From positions 1,116,001-1,180,000 of the forward strand of contig CM056879.1 of assembly GCA_029876055.1 (NCBI GenBank): DNA of 64,000 nucleotides. Direction: 5' to 3'. This stretch comes from Madurella fahalii (lineage: Eukaryota > Ascomycota > Sordariomycetes > Sordariales). Below are positions 8,811 to 19,740 of the stretch, piece by piece. The position numbers were made by a program, and so were the translations under genes. A model generated the notes under the pieces. The model was given only the letters and a program-made list of their open reading frames with translations, made no database searches and was not told where the DNA came from. Each line of letters starts with the position of its first letter. The first letter of the stretch is position 1.

Positions 8811-11800
8811 TAGGGTTTACAATACTGCTATAGAATACTGGAGAAAACAAACTAGCCCTAGAAACACTTTTAGAGGAAGCTAAGTTCGATCTCCTAGCTA
8901 TCCAGGAGCCGTAGATCAACAATTTTACCAAGTCCACTTATTGCCCTCGAAGTAGCCGATACCATCTGGTCTTTGAACTAAAAGGTAGAGCAGCTATCTT
9001 CGTCCACAAGAGGATCGATATCAGCCAGTGGGAATACGAGTCATCAAGGTACTGGTGCCGGGTATGTTTTTCAGGAGGGGAGCTAGGGGATGGAGGTGGC
9101 CTCGAGGTCTGGTCGGTATACAACCCCCCTTCAGTTAAGATGATACCTAGGGAACTGCTAGAAAGGCAAAAACCGGCCTATCCAGTAGTTCTCGCAGGGG
9201 ATTTCAACCTCCACCACCCTTTATAGGATCAGTTCGATCGGTACGACCCAGATTCGGAAGCCCTACTTCGGCTAGTAGCCTCTTGAGACCTCGACCTTAT
9301 TACTCCCCGAGGTACCGTTACCCGAACCCCCCGGGGGAACCAACGGGGTAGACCATCAACACTTGACCTTATCTGGGCCTCAGGGAGTATTCAGTACTCC
9401 TACTACGGTATCGAGGAAAAAGAGAAATCGGATCACTTTCCCCAAGTCTTCGAAATCTACACCTATCGGCCATAACTACACCAACAACAACCACAACCCC
9501 CAGGATGGAATTGGAAGAAGATGGATAGACAGAGGGTCCAGGCCGAGGCAGCTCTGCTACCCTTGATACTAGGCCTAGACGACAGAGGCCCCTTCGGGCT
9601 ACTTAGTCAAGCTCAGACAGTTGAGAGTCTCGATAGAGCCTTCGATAGGCTTATCGAAGAACTAACGAGGATTGCTGAGGCCAGTACTCCACGGAGGAAG
9701 GTTAATACAGGGTTCCAAGCTGTTTGGTGGTCCCTAGGGGTTCAAAACAAGGTCAAGGAGGCTAGAAAGGCTGAGCGGCTAGCAAGAGAAGTACCAACAG
9801 CCTACAACAAAACCCAACTCAACCACAAGCTCAAGGAGCTGTCGAAGGCTGTCAGGGAAGCCAGGACAAAGATGTGGAGAACTACTTTACAGGAAGCCTC
9901 CCACGATATAGCTCTACTTTGGAAGCTTGAACGGTGGGCTAGGTGTAAGAGCTTTAAGCCAGCCGAACCCCCTAGGCTCCCAGCTTTCGAAGACTCAGCT
10001 GGTCTACCTACCTTATCAACCCACACCCAGAAGGCTATAGCTCTGGCCGACCGTTTTTTCCCTGATCCTCCAGCCGACTTATCGGATATTCAAGATCCGG
10101 ACTTATCCTAACCGTGGGAACCGAGTTTCGAAATCAGCCAAACCGTTACCCCTGAGGATATTAGAGAGGTCATAGCCAAAGCCTCACCCTGGAAAGCTCC
10201 AGGCAACGACCATCTACCAACAGGCCTACTTAAGGCCTGTGGGTGGCCACTCTATAGAGTCTTAGCATTCCTCGCTCAAAGGTGCTTCGAACTAGGGTGG
10301 TTCCCACAGAGACTCAAGGAGGCTGTTGTCATAGTCCTTCCGAAGGCCGAGAAGAAGCCATCTAACTACCGTACCCCAGGAGGCTACAGGCCAATTTCCC
10401 TACTACCTACCATTGGGAAAGTGATCGAGGTAGTGGTTACAAAGAGGGTTACCGAGATGGCTGAAGCTTATAGCCTACTACCCGACGAATAAATGGGAAA
10501 CCGAGAAAGCAGGTCAACGGAATTAGCAATCCGGCTAGTTGTGGCCCAGGTACGCGAGGCCTGGAGGCAACAAGCTGCAGCCTCCCTACTGCAGTTAGAT
10601 CTTACGGGAGCATTTGATAGGGTCAACTATACCCAGCTTCTAACTATACTTCGGGATCAAGGCTTCCCCCAGTGGCTAGTCTACTGGGTAAGAGCCTGGC
10701 TCACTAGCCGTAAAGCTACCCTCTTCTTCGATGGCCAACAGGCCCAACAGTCCGATATTAGGGCAGGGGTCCCACAGGGTTCACCCCTATCCCCTATTCT
10801 CTTTATCCTCTATATAGCTTCGCTGTATAAGATACTAAAGGAGAAACACCCTGAAATCGGACTAGTGGGCTTTGCAGATGACACAAATCTCTTAGCTTTT
10901 GGGAAGAGCCCGAAGGTCAACTGCTGGCAACTAGAAAGAGCTTGGGCTACTTGTGTGCAGTGGGCGAAGGTCTATGGTATGGACTTTAACCCAGCAAAGA
11001 GTGAACTGATCCACTTCAACAAAGGCCGATCCCACTGGGCCGATCCTCTCCAACTGACTTGCCCGGCTGAGCAAGGCTATACCATGATCTACCCTGTGCC
11101 CAACGCAAGATTTCTAGGGGTGTGGCTTAATTGGAAGCTTAACTGGAGGGCTCACGAGTCAAAAGTAGTGGAAAAGTTAAAAACCTAGGATTTTGCTCTA
11201 TCACGAATAGCAGCAAAGACCTGGGGGCCAGGCTTGATCAGAGCTAGGGAGGTATATACTAAGTGTATCCGGAGCGCTATAGCCTTTGGAGCTACCAACT
11301 ACCACCAGCCTACAACAGTCGACGGCCGGCCCCAGGGCATAGCAGCGAGGTTGATCAAAGCCCAGTCAAGAAGCCTCAGAATAGTAGCCGGGGCTTACAA
11401 GGCTACCCCTATCCGGAACCTAGAGACAGAGACTTGGGTGCCACCGCTGGATCTATATCTCAACAAGAGACTCGCTGACTTCGAAACTCGGCTACAGACC
11501 CCTACTCTACAAGCTGGGCAGGGCCGAGAGGCCCCAAGGCACCCACCAAGCTCCTTGATCCAAGAGGCTTGCAACAGGCTATATAGGAGATTCCAGAGAC
11601 GAAGGCGAGGCCGTAGAGCTCCGTTACCACAATAGCCGACAATATCAGAAAAAGCCGCTACTACCATCAGCCAGTGGGTAGGCCAAGCCCAGACCCAGGG
11701 TCAGGGCCAGGACCAGAATCAGAGCCAGGGGTTAGATCAGAGGCTTATGGCCGAAGAGGCATTAGGTAGGGCTTGGGAAGTATGTTGGAAAAAGGAGGTT

Positions 11801-12274
11801 AGAAATCAGCCTACTAGATTAGCTGATGAAGACCCTCCTGAGTTACTTTTTACCAATAAGGCTCTTCGAAAGCACTAGGACCTTACTAAAGTCCAGAGCT
11901 CCCTACTAGTGCAAGCCCGAACAGGAGCTATCGGCCTCCGGGACTTCCTTTTTCGGCAGGGAGTTCCAAACCTCCCTACTCCCTACTGTGGCTGTGGGGA
12001 GGGCCGGGAAATAGTAGAGCACCTTGTTGTGTGGTGCCCGATACCACCGAGGCCTAGGACTTGGCTAAGGACAGAAATTCGAACTCACCGGGATCTCAGC
12101 CTTGTATTACAGGGCCAGAGCTCCCGGAACCTCAGGCTGTTAAGGAGGGTTTTAGGCTGGCTGATAGATTCAGGCCGTTTGATGGAGTACAGCCTAGCCC
12201 GACAGCTAGAATTAGAAGCCGAAGAGGCTGAGGAAGAGGAGGAGGTAGTGGACGAATCCGAAGCCGAAGACTAA
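8810..12274 (+). pseudogene. LINE ORF2: endonuclease-reverse transcriptase, ten in-frame stops
   Basis: One reading frame of 1155 codons from 8810 to the TAA at 12272. The N-terminus is an APE-type endonuclease (LLAIQEP near 8895; AGDFN near 9195). The RT domain follows, with GVPQGSPLSPILF near 10770 and the catalytic FADD box at 10871-10882. The C-terminus has a Cys/His cluster (CGCG...EHLVVWCP, about 11985-12045). I see no RNase H domain between them. Stops at 8831, 8912, 9224, 9284, 9473, 10109, 10490, 11186, 11633 and 11876 are the only lesions; each is one transition from Gln or Trp, and there is no frameshift. The expected start is ATA at 8810, overlapping the ORF1 stop as TAATA where TAATG would be normal. 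Confidence 0.9.
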
Positions 12275-12478
12275 AAGTCTTCAGGGCCTTGTATAAGGCC
12301 TTCCTTTCTTTTGCAACTAACTGGCGTCTATTAGTATTGTTTCCTATTACTTGTTGATATAGGTTTTTTCACCCGGCTATTGTAGCACGGTTTTTCCTAT
12401 GTATTTAGCAGTAGAAGGTCCGGCACACCCTATCTTGGGTAAAGCGGTGTAGGAAGAAAGAAAGAAGCAGTTTATTAA

Positions 12479-13801
12479 AGGGGTTACAGAACGAACGAAA
12501 ACTGAAGACCCCTCAGTTAGCAGCCGAAGAGCGTATAGCATTTATATAGCTTAAGAGAGTATTTCAAGGTATTCCAGTTTTATATTATTTCGACTCCGAA
12601 CTCTCTATTATCATTGAGACAGACGCCTCTGACTTTACAATAAGAGCTATCCTGTCGTAGGTCCCGAAAGGGGGTTGAAAACGTCCCGTTACATTCTAGT
12701 CGGCGAAGTTTTCTAGACTGGCTAAGGACTATAGAACTCTTAATAAAGAGATAATAGTTATTATAGAAGCCTTTAAATATTGGTGACATTATATTGAAGG
12801 AAGTCGCTATAAAGTCACTGTATTTTCGAATTACAATAACTTATAAAAGTTTATAAAGTAAAACCAATTGAACGGCCAATAGATTAGATGGTATATATAT
12901 CTAGTAGGATTTGATTTTACTATTAAGCATTAGCCTAAGAAGCGAAATCCGGCTGATAGCCCCTCGAGAAACCAGATTACGAGGACAAAGAACGTCCTAA
13001 AAGACTCGAGTAGATACCTATTTTTAAAAGCAAAATTACTCGGGCAAACCGGATCAGAAAGCTAATCGCGGAAAGAAACAAGATTGCCTATTATACAGAA
13101 GAGAGTAAATTAGCTCGTATAAGAAACCCTAGCAAATTAGCCAGTACCCGGGTCAGAAAGACGACCGCGGAAGGGGTCAAGAGAGCCCACTATATACCAG
13201 AGAATAGCGAAGATACTAGTATATAGGACCCTAGCAAACTAGCTAGTTGGAAACCCGAAACAATAGGTTGTCCCTTAGAAGTTACTATAGGATCGCTAAG
13301 TATTTACCTACTAGGACCTTAGGATTACTAAGAAGCCGATTGGCTTAGATGGGAATAGATTGTTACTCGTTAATATATGAGAGAGTATACTTGACTGGAA
13401 GTGGTTTATACTACAGAACCGTCGAAATCTACAAGAGAATTGATCCTAGAGCTATAAGCTACGGATCCGGTAACTCTGAAAATCAAGGAAAGGCTAATGA
13501 ATCTAGCCCGAAACCTGAGAGTTTCGCCCGAATAGGCATTTAGATATAAGCAAGAATTGCTATATCAAGGACAATTGTTCGTCCTAGTAGAGTAAACCGT
13601 TAAGTAGGAATTACTCCAGCTTTTTTATAACGATCTATTAGCAGGTTATTTTAGTATCGAGAAGACTCTTAAACTGTTATAAAGAAAATACTTCTGGCAT
13701 AGTATAACCAAAGATATTAAAGACTACTGCAAAACCTACTATACCTGCTAAGTCAATAAGATAAGATAGTATAAACCGTATAGGTTACTCGTATCGTTAC
13801 C
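12479..13801 (+). pseudogene. Ty3/gypsy RNase H and integrase zinc-binding remnant
   Basis: AT-rich sequence with many stops whose plus-strand translation shows the gypsy RNase H start (an IIETDASDF-type motif near 12610, then a KDYRTLNKE-like segment near 12725). Further on is the H2C2 integrase zinc-binding region (an LLQRKYFWH-like stretch near 13675 and a paired-Cys segment near 13735). Upstream RT sequence of the same element is at 17432-18790 (minus) and the integrase core at 6201-6741 (minus). All three fall into one minus-strand element once the 8420-13806 interval is flipped and the LINE removed. Non-functional and heavily RIP-like. Confidence 0.75.
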
Positions 13802-13806
13802 GATTC

Positions 13807-15484
13807 TGTTGCGAAGCAAAAAGACGATGTAAGGTTCTGGTTTTTCTCGTCCCTCAAAGCAAGTGAGGGCGGAAGAACTACACTATTTATGTGACAAAGT
13901 TGACCCCCAACGAGCCAAGATCACATGACAAGGTGGCCCACAACGGGCCGAGGTTCAAACCTGTCAACTCGTAACAAGATGCCCCCGGATCAGAACAAAA
14001 ATCAATGGTCCCCATTGCCCATTGCCCTCAACTATCATATCCGTCATCATACTCGTCATGCCCATCCGATTCCTCCCACTCGTCGCCATATCCATCGCAT
14101 CCATCATCATACCTTTCTTCGTCATCTTCGACGAAGCCTTCTTCGGCCCAGGTATCGTCAGGATTGTCAGGGTAGTCGTAGTGGTCGTAGTAAGGATGGG
14201 TTGACTCGTCGGAGTCGGAGTCAGAATCTTGAGCAGTTGAGGTCATCTCGGCCAAGCGGGGTTGTCGGGTTTGGGCCGAGGCTAAGGCTGGGCCAAGTGG
14301 GGCCTGAGGTGGGGTTGTGAAAATTCTGTCTGTCTGCTGGCGTTGCCGGTTGGCCTCTGTTACTGCCCAGACGACGCGTTCGACCAGTTTTGGGAGCCAC
14401 GAGGGTATTTCTTCGTCGGCTCTTGCTTGCTGGGCTGTCGGCTGTCTTGTCTGGGCCGTCGGCTGGCTCGGCTGGCTCGTCTGGGCTCTCGGCTGGTTCG
14501 GCTGGGTCGTCGGCTGGGCCGTCGGCTGGCTCGGTTCGGGTCTCGGGTGATCCCGGAAGACGTGGCCGATTAGGTGTCGTCTCCTGCCGAAGGTCTGGCC
14601 ACAGTGATCACAGGTGTGTAACTGGGCTGTCGGATTGGATCGCTGGGCAGGCAGGTTCGACTGGGCTGTCGGTAATCTTGTCGGCTGGGCAGGTAGATTC
14701 GACTGGGCCATCAGGGCCGTATCTGGGGGTCCCATTGAAGAAAGGAAAGAAGGAAAAGAAAGGAAGGATGGTAAGGCCAAAGAGTGCCGAAGAGCAGTCG
14801 GGTAAGGGAGCTGAATTTGACCTCAAGGTTAGCCAGACCAGGTGATCGCATTCGGCTTCGCAACGCGACCAAATGAAGAAGGTTGTAAGATATCTGCGCT
14901 CTTACGGACGCCAATGACGACTGGCCTGGCAGGAGGGTCGTTGATTGAACTGCAACGTCGAGGTCGAATTCGACTACAGGGTCGAGGTCGAAGTTGAATT
15001 CGACTGCAAAGGTAAGGTAAATCGGAAGAGGGCCGTCAATTGACACGACATGGTTCAACGGGTCCTTTTCTTAAGAACGAACGGTCGGTAATTGATCGGA
15101 AAGAAAACGGTGGTTCAACGGGTCCTTTTCTTAAGAACGAACGGCCGGCAATCGGTCGGTGATCGCACGAAGGGAAGCAACGACTGGCCTAACGAAAGGG
15201 TCGTCGCAATTTCGTCACGCCATAAAGGCTCACTGATGGTAAGGCATCAGATCGGGGTCGCGTATCTTCACGCGAAAGAAATGGACAGGTGGAATTCCTG
15301 TAGTAGGCACCACTTGTTGCGAAGCAAAAAGACGATGTAAGGTTCTGCTTTTGCTCGTCCCTCAAAGCAAGTGAGGGCGGAAGAACTACACTATTTATGT
15401 GACAAAGTTGACCCCCAACGAGCCAAGATCACATGACAAGGTGGCCCACAACGGGCCGAGGTTCAAACCTGTCAACTCGTAACA
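13807..15484 (-). mobile_element. Non-autonomous LTR element B with zinc-finger ORF
   Basis: The second 1678-bp copy of element A, in inverted orientation, with LTRs at 15315-15484 (5') and 13807-13976 (3'). The internal sequence and all its reading frames appear the same as in A. The only differences I noticed are two bases in the 3' LTR (about 13840 and 13845); the first is shared with the solo LTR at 19398. Flanks are CCCTG on the right (15485-15489) and GATTC on the left (13802-13806); they do not match each other but match the opposite flanks of A. The right side cuts LINE ORF1 inside a zinc knuckle. Confidence 0.9.
14028..14735 (-). CDS. C2H2 zinc-finger protein of LTR element B
   Basis: The same 235-residue protein as at 7491-8198, with an intact frame from ATG at 14735 to the stop at 14028. 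The central C2H2 finger, the PTAQ-rich arms and the acidic tail are identical by eye. That both copies keep the frame without a single RIP-type stop, while the LINE and gypsy DNA around them are full of stops, implies recent insertion or homogenisation by gene conversion between the copies. Confidence 0.6.
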   Translation of the reverse strand: MGPPDTALMAQSNLPAQPTRLPTAQSNLPAQRSNPTAQLHTCDHCGQTFGRRRHLIGHVFRDHPRPEPSQPTAQPTTQPNQPRAQTSQPSQPTAQTRQPTAQQARADEEIPSWLPKLVERVVWAVTEANRQRQQTDRIFTTPPQAPLGPALASAQTRQPRLAEMTSTAQDSDSDSDESTHPYYDHYDYPDNPDDTWAEEGFVEDDEERYDDGCDGYGDEWEESDGHDEYDDGYDS

Positions 15485-17052
15485 CCCTGTCCCAAGCCGG
15501 ATGTCGTCCTCCGCAGGCTGGGCATTTGCAAGGTAGCCGGTAGTTAGAAAGGGTAGGGCATTGAGCCTCACCCTCTCTCCCACCAGGGCCATGGGCCCCT
15601 GTTCTGCACCTCGGATACAAGGCCTCCTTTTTACAGTACCAGCTAGTATGCCCCCATTTCCAGCACTTGAAGCACTGAGTTGGCTGTAAAGGAGCCCAGT
15701 AGGGCTCACAGTTAAAGATCTGTGCCCTGAAAATTACCCCTGAATCATAGACTATTTTGGCCTCTTGTTGGCTGGTGAGGGTAACTAAGACCGTTACCCA
15801 GGTGAGGTTTTGGTCCTTCGGGTACTAAAATTTGACCTTGTCGAGTGATTTTAGACCTAGGTCTTAGCCGAATTCTAGCTCTGTAACCCCTTGAAGATCC
15901 TTCCGTCGAAGTCCTTTGACTAGGACTGCAAAAGTCCTTTGGGCCTCCTTTGCCTGGGCCTCAAAGGCTTGTTAGATCCAGTTGTTGTTAGAAGAGTGCC
16001 AGTCTTGAGTAGTTAGATCTGAGAAGGTAATGACTATATCTCCACTAGGGAGCTTCCGGGCTGCTACAGCCCCTTTTCGGTTCGAGGCTTGATTAACTGC
16101 TTGGACAATTTCTAGTAGGCTTCGCTTAGCTAGGTCGGATGATAGGCCGTTGCCTTTGACTAAAATCTCACGGCTTGCCTTCGCTGGGATCACCTTAGCT
16201 GGCTGGGCTAAGGTTGGGGTAGCTGGACTTCTCCGGGCAATATCAGCCCAAGTTCGGGTCGGTTGGATCGGCTTAGTCAGCTGGGTCTCTCGGAGAGCTG
16301 CTCTCACTTCCTCGGCCACTACCTTTCGAAGGTTAGGCAGGGTAACTGTCGAGACTGACCCGAGTACCGTAATGTAACGAGAGTCTCCAGACGAAGGTCA
16401 GGAGGACCCGCCGAATGATGCTGGATGATGTCACGATACAGGATAGATAAGAACCCCGTGAGGGAACTCTCTCACGCGGGGCACTTCTGATCCGCAAGGA
16501 TCAGTCTCTGTGTAATTGATAGGAGGCTGTTCACCAAGATATCGCCCGCTGGTCCAGGTCTTTTCGGTATCAAGACATCGTGGTCCATCTCCCTCAACGT
16601 GTTCCCAGAACAACCTCTTTACACGTAACAGCTTTTCGGTAGGCTTGTTGTATTTCTTTCGCTAGGCTTCGAGCTCTATCCTTGTTTCCAGTTGGTATAA
16701 AGGCAAGGAGCTTGTTAACCAAATTGTCGAAGTCTCCTAGAGTAGGGTGGTTTGGTTGGTTGCTGCTGCTATAGGTCTGTTGAGCCTGGGTAGACCCTTG
16801 AGACCTTCTTTGACCGTTGCTTGTGTAGCTAGTTGTTGTACGGGGAGGCCGAAGTAGTTGCGGAGCTGAAGCCGAAGCCGAAGCTGAAGCCGAAGCCGAA
16901 GCTGAAGCCGAAGCCGAAGCTGAAGCCGAAGTCGGGGCTGGAGCTGAAGCTGAAGCCGAGGTTGGAGTTGGAGTTAGGGTTGGAGTTGAAGCTGGGGGCT
17001 CCTCTATAGTTGCCCTACTTCCCATATCCATTTCCATCTCAACGCTGTCCAT
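15485..17052 (-). pseudogene. LINE ORF1, N-terminal part (zinc-knuckle RNA-binding protein)
   Basis: The ATG is at 17052. Residues about 30-70 are an Ala/Ser dipeptide run made by a GAAGCCGAAGCT-type DNA repeat (about 16860-16935). A Gln/Ser-rich region follows, then, after the inserted LTR, a basic region and a CCHC knuckle (CFKCWKWGHTSWYC, C-x2-C-x4-H-x4-C) near 15670. A second knuckle is cut by element B. Reading resumes in frame on both sides of the LTR when one TTACG duplication is skipped. In-frame stops are at 15972-15974, 15864-15866 and 15825-15827, each one transition from Gln. In this class ORF1 binds the element RNA. Confidence 0.8.
16373..16623 (+). mobile_element. Solo LTR, family 2 (inside LINE ORF1)
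   Basis: A 251-bp sequence starting TGTAACGAG and ending TTTACA, flanked by the perfect 5-bp duplication CGTAA (16368-16372 and 16624-16628). It interrupts LINE ORF1, which continues in frame on the other side. Related copies are at 22284-22823 (reverse, split) and 24263-24513. This copy is the least decayed. Confidence 0.9.
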
Positions 17053-17417
17053 AGTAGACAGTGAGGTAGCTGGTATGGTTAGAGGGTGGCCAGTGTAGCC
17101 AGGGGGTGGCTAATGTGGCTAAAGGGTAGCTGGTATGGCCAGGGAGGTGGCTGGTGTAGCTAGGGGGTAGCTGGTATTAGGTGGGGTTGGCCGGGCCCGT
17201 TGGTGCCTGATCTGCAAGGCTGTTAGGCCGACAAGCCCACCATGAAGATTTTGCTGACAGCTTGGGCGCTCAGCCTAGTCTGACTTTCGGGCCCAACTGC
17301 AGCCACGCAACAGGTGCCGCGCGGCTGCAAGTAGTATCGTTAGATAGGGCTTTTCGAGAGGAATTGATTGATGTAGGTTGCAGCTGTTTTGCTGGCTTTG
17401 CGGGCAAGCAGCCGGCC

Positions 17418-18790
17418 TTAATAAACTGCTTAATAGTAATGTAATCTTCGAATAATCTCGAATAAATCGATAGTAAAAATTGCAAAATCCCAAGAAAACT
17501 TGGATATCTTAATAGGATTAGGGTTCAGGCTAATCTTAGATAGTCTGAATTCGTGCCGAATCTATATCGATACCTTCAGAAGTCAAAATATAACCCAGAA
17601 ACTCCATCTAATTTTGGTAGAAAGAACATTTACTGGGTTTACAGTACAACTGTACTTGTCTCAGGCGTTCCAGGACTCGCCGGAGGTAAGTTGTATAGGT
17701 TTCCCGGTCTGGGGAGAAGATTAAAATGTCATCCAAATAATATATATAACAATCGTCTAGTAGCCCACTTAAGACAGTCTAAATATAACTTTAGAAAGTT
17801 ATAGGAGTATTTATCAGACTAAAAGGTATAACAAGATACTCGAATAGACTGTATTAGGTACGGAAGGCTATCTTCTATTCGTCTCCTTCTTGGATGCGAA
17901 TTCGGTAGTATACCTCTTTCAGGTCCAACTTCGTGAAATACTTTGCTCTGGATATTCGGTCTAAGAGTTCTGAGATTAACGGTAAAGGGTACTGATTCTT
18001 AACCGTTATCTAGTTAAGTCTACGGTAATCTATATATAAACGTAGGGTACTATCTTTCTTAGGGACGAATAAGATAGGACTTGCAGCTGAACTCTAGGAT
18101 AGGCAAATACGGCTTTTCACTAGGTTTTCATATAGATATTCCTCTAAAATCGAAAGTTTATATTATAACAGAAGGTAAAGAGGTCCAATAGAAGGAATAG
18201 TATTGAAGAGTAGATTAATAACATAATCAGTGCTTTTAAAAGAAGGTAGAATATCTGCGTTACTGGAGTTTATAACATCTGTAAAGTCTGAGATTTCAGG
18301 AGGGATGTCTTCAGGTTTTCGGAAGGTATTCTCCTCTTCCTCCTCCGGAAAAAGCGCCTCCGGTATATCTAGACACTATATCAAGGAGTAAATATAAGCT
18401 TCTCCTCGATATATTTTTAAGAATTTCTTCAGGTTTTTAATCCGAATATACTCTAATTCTATTATAAACTACTATAAATTCCCGTTTAGATATAATAAGA
18501 TTTTATAGGATATTAAACTTGGTATCCTAAGAAGAATACGGGAATCGTTTATAATAAGGAGGTGATTGATAGCGGTATAAGAAATATATATTCTCTTAGT
18601 AATTCCTTAGCAGTCTGTCAGTTCCAAAGGAACTTTATAAACACCAAATACTTCAACAATATAATGATCTATAAACTGAATATAGGGTGATTACATCCCG
18701 ATCTATCAGAGTTTCCTCTGCTTTACGAATTCCAGACTAATAATATCAATCTCTACTCTAATATCGAGATCGACTATAATGGATTTAAGA
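17418..18790 (-). pseudogene. Ty3/gypsy reverse transcriptase remnant
   Basis: The minus-strand translation, interrupted by stops, shows the RT core: a YYLDDILIFS box at about 17711-17745 and the downstream GFCNFYYRFIRDYSKI motif near 17480-17430 that precedes RNase H in gypsy Pol. The LINE then interrupts the element at 17418-17431, and the RNase H continues at 12479. The DNA is AT-rich with TpA excess, as expected after RIP. Protease and Gag could not be identified. Confidence 0.75.
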
Positions 18791-19397
18791 GTATAGTTCA
18801 ATAAGTATTGGGGATAATACAGCACCTAGGGTAAGGGTACGGTACCCGGGACAGGGCCGCAACGTCTGGAACAGAGCTTCGGCATCTGGAACAGAACTCC
18901 GGCATCCGGAATAAGGCCACAACGCCCGGAACAAGGCCACAACGCCCAGAACAGGGCTCTGGCACTCGGGATACGTTGGCACCCGAAATAGGGCACTAGC
19001 ACCCGGAACAGGGTCCAGCATCTCTAAACGCACTATAATCTCACCTGTGGAGCGAAGGAATCTCGTATTCAAAGACATCTTCAAAATTAGCTCCACAGTA
19101 AGCAGGTAATCTACAATAAGCCTCCTTTCCAATTATCCCGAAGGCCGAAACAGCTGACAAGATCAAATCTATAATAACTACGACTTTCCCTCACTTAGAT
19201 AGAATTAACAATCAAGCACTTTGAAGTCTTTTCTTCACCTTTCTTCTTTTCCATCATCCACTGTGTGCCTTACCTAATCAACAAGTTATCTAGATTTAAT
19301 CGTTTTGAACCTCCTTTTATACTGGTCTTTAGCCTCATTTTCAGGAAAAGTAGAGCCTCCTGTAGTTCTAGGTATAAAAAAAGTATTTCTCTCTCTA
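18791..19397. other. Decayed retroelement DNA with an imperfect tandem repeat
   Basis: This probably continues the 5' part of the gypsy element, but no Gag or protease motif is readable. Between about 18840 and 19025 is an imperfect tandem array of roughly 18-22 bp units of the type GGAACAGGGC...GGCAC, visibly more GC-rich than the rest. No gene is supported. Confidence 0.45.
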
Positions 19398-19568
19398 TGT
19401 TACGAGTTGACAGGTTTGAACCTCGGCTCGTTGTGGGCCACCTTGTCATGTGATCTTGGCTCGTTGGGGGTCAACTTTGTCACATAAATAGTGTAGTTCT
19501 TCTGCCCTCACTTGCTTTAAGGAACGAGCAAAAACCAGAACCTTATATCGTCTTTTTGCTTCGCAACA
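19398..19568 (+). mobile_element. Solo LTR of the A/B element family (family 3)
   Basis: A 171-bp copy of the 170-bp LTR of elements A and B (TGTTACGAG...TTCGCAACA), flanked by the perfect 5-bp duplication CTCTA (19393-19397 and 19569-19573). It has a few substitutions relative to A, one shared with the 3' LTR of B. It shows that the family transposes independently and loses its internal region by LTR recombination. Confidence 0.9.
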
Positions 19569-19740
19569 CTCTAGTTTCTTTCCTCTCCTTTTCTCTTATA
19601 GTTTTGCTCTCGTAGGTTATGCCTTTTTTATTTCTATACCTCTCTATCTCTTACCTATACCTCTTATACTTATCTACCACTTGTTTTATACTTCTATAGT
19701 TCAGTTTACTAACTATTTAGTAGGTTGTAGTCGTTGTCCC

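Larger units (their letters stand above)
8420..12464 (+). mobile_element. Tad1-like LINE, 3' segment
   Basis: The 3' part of a LINE of roughly 5.7 kb: the end of ORF1, all of ORF2, and a 3' untranslated end finishing in GAAAGAAAGAA. Its end is followed by a 14-bp target-site duplication (AAGCAGTTTATTAA, 12465-12478) whose mate is at 17418-17431 in reverse complement, beside the 5' end of the LINE on the other strand. It starts with CAGGG (8420-8424), the partner of CCCTG at 15485-15489. The segment is therefore in the opposite orientation to its own 5' part because of the A/B inversion. It is far less AT-rich than the gypsy sequence it sits in. Confidence 0.9.
15485..17417 (-). mobile_element. 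Tad1-like LINE, 5' segment
   Basis: The 5' end of the LINE at 17417 (GGCCGGCTGC on the minus strand) abuts the 14-bp duplication at 17418-17431. A 5' leader of about 365 bp (17417-17053) carries degenerate repeats of a GGTAGCTGGTGTGGC-type unit and precedes ORF1. The segment is split by a family 2 solo LTR (16373-16623) and ends at 15485 where element B begins. The 3' segment is at 8420-12464 on the opposite strand. Confidence 0.85.

Noticed and set aside
8810..12274. Stop-codon reassignment or programmed read-through in LINE ORF2
   Set aside because: All three stop types occur, host genes use normal stops, and the stops sit at sites explained by single transitions; mutation is simpler.
9521..12274. 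Four separate LINE genes (starts near 9521, 10493, 11234, 11909)
   Set aside because: All lie in one frame and are pieces of ORF2 divided only by stops.
6742..15484. A and B as terminal inverted repeats of one 8.7-kb composite transposon
   Set aside because: The outer flanks (GAATC and CCCTG) do not match as a duplication, and the inner and outer flanks pair crosswise instead, which fits two independent insertions and an inversion.
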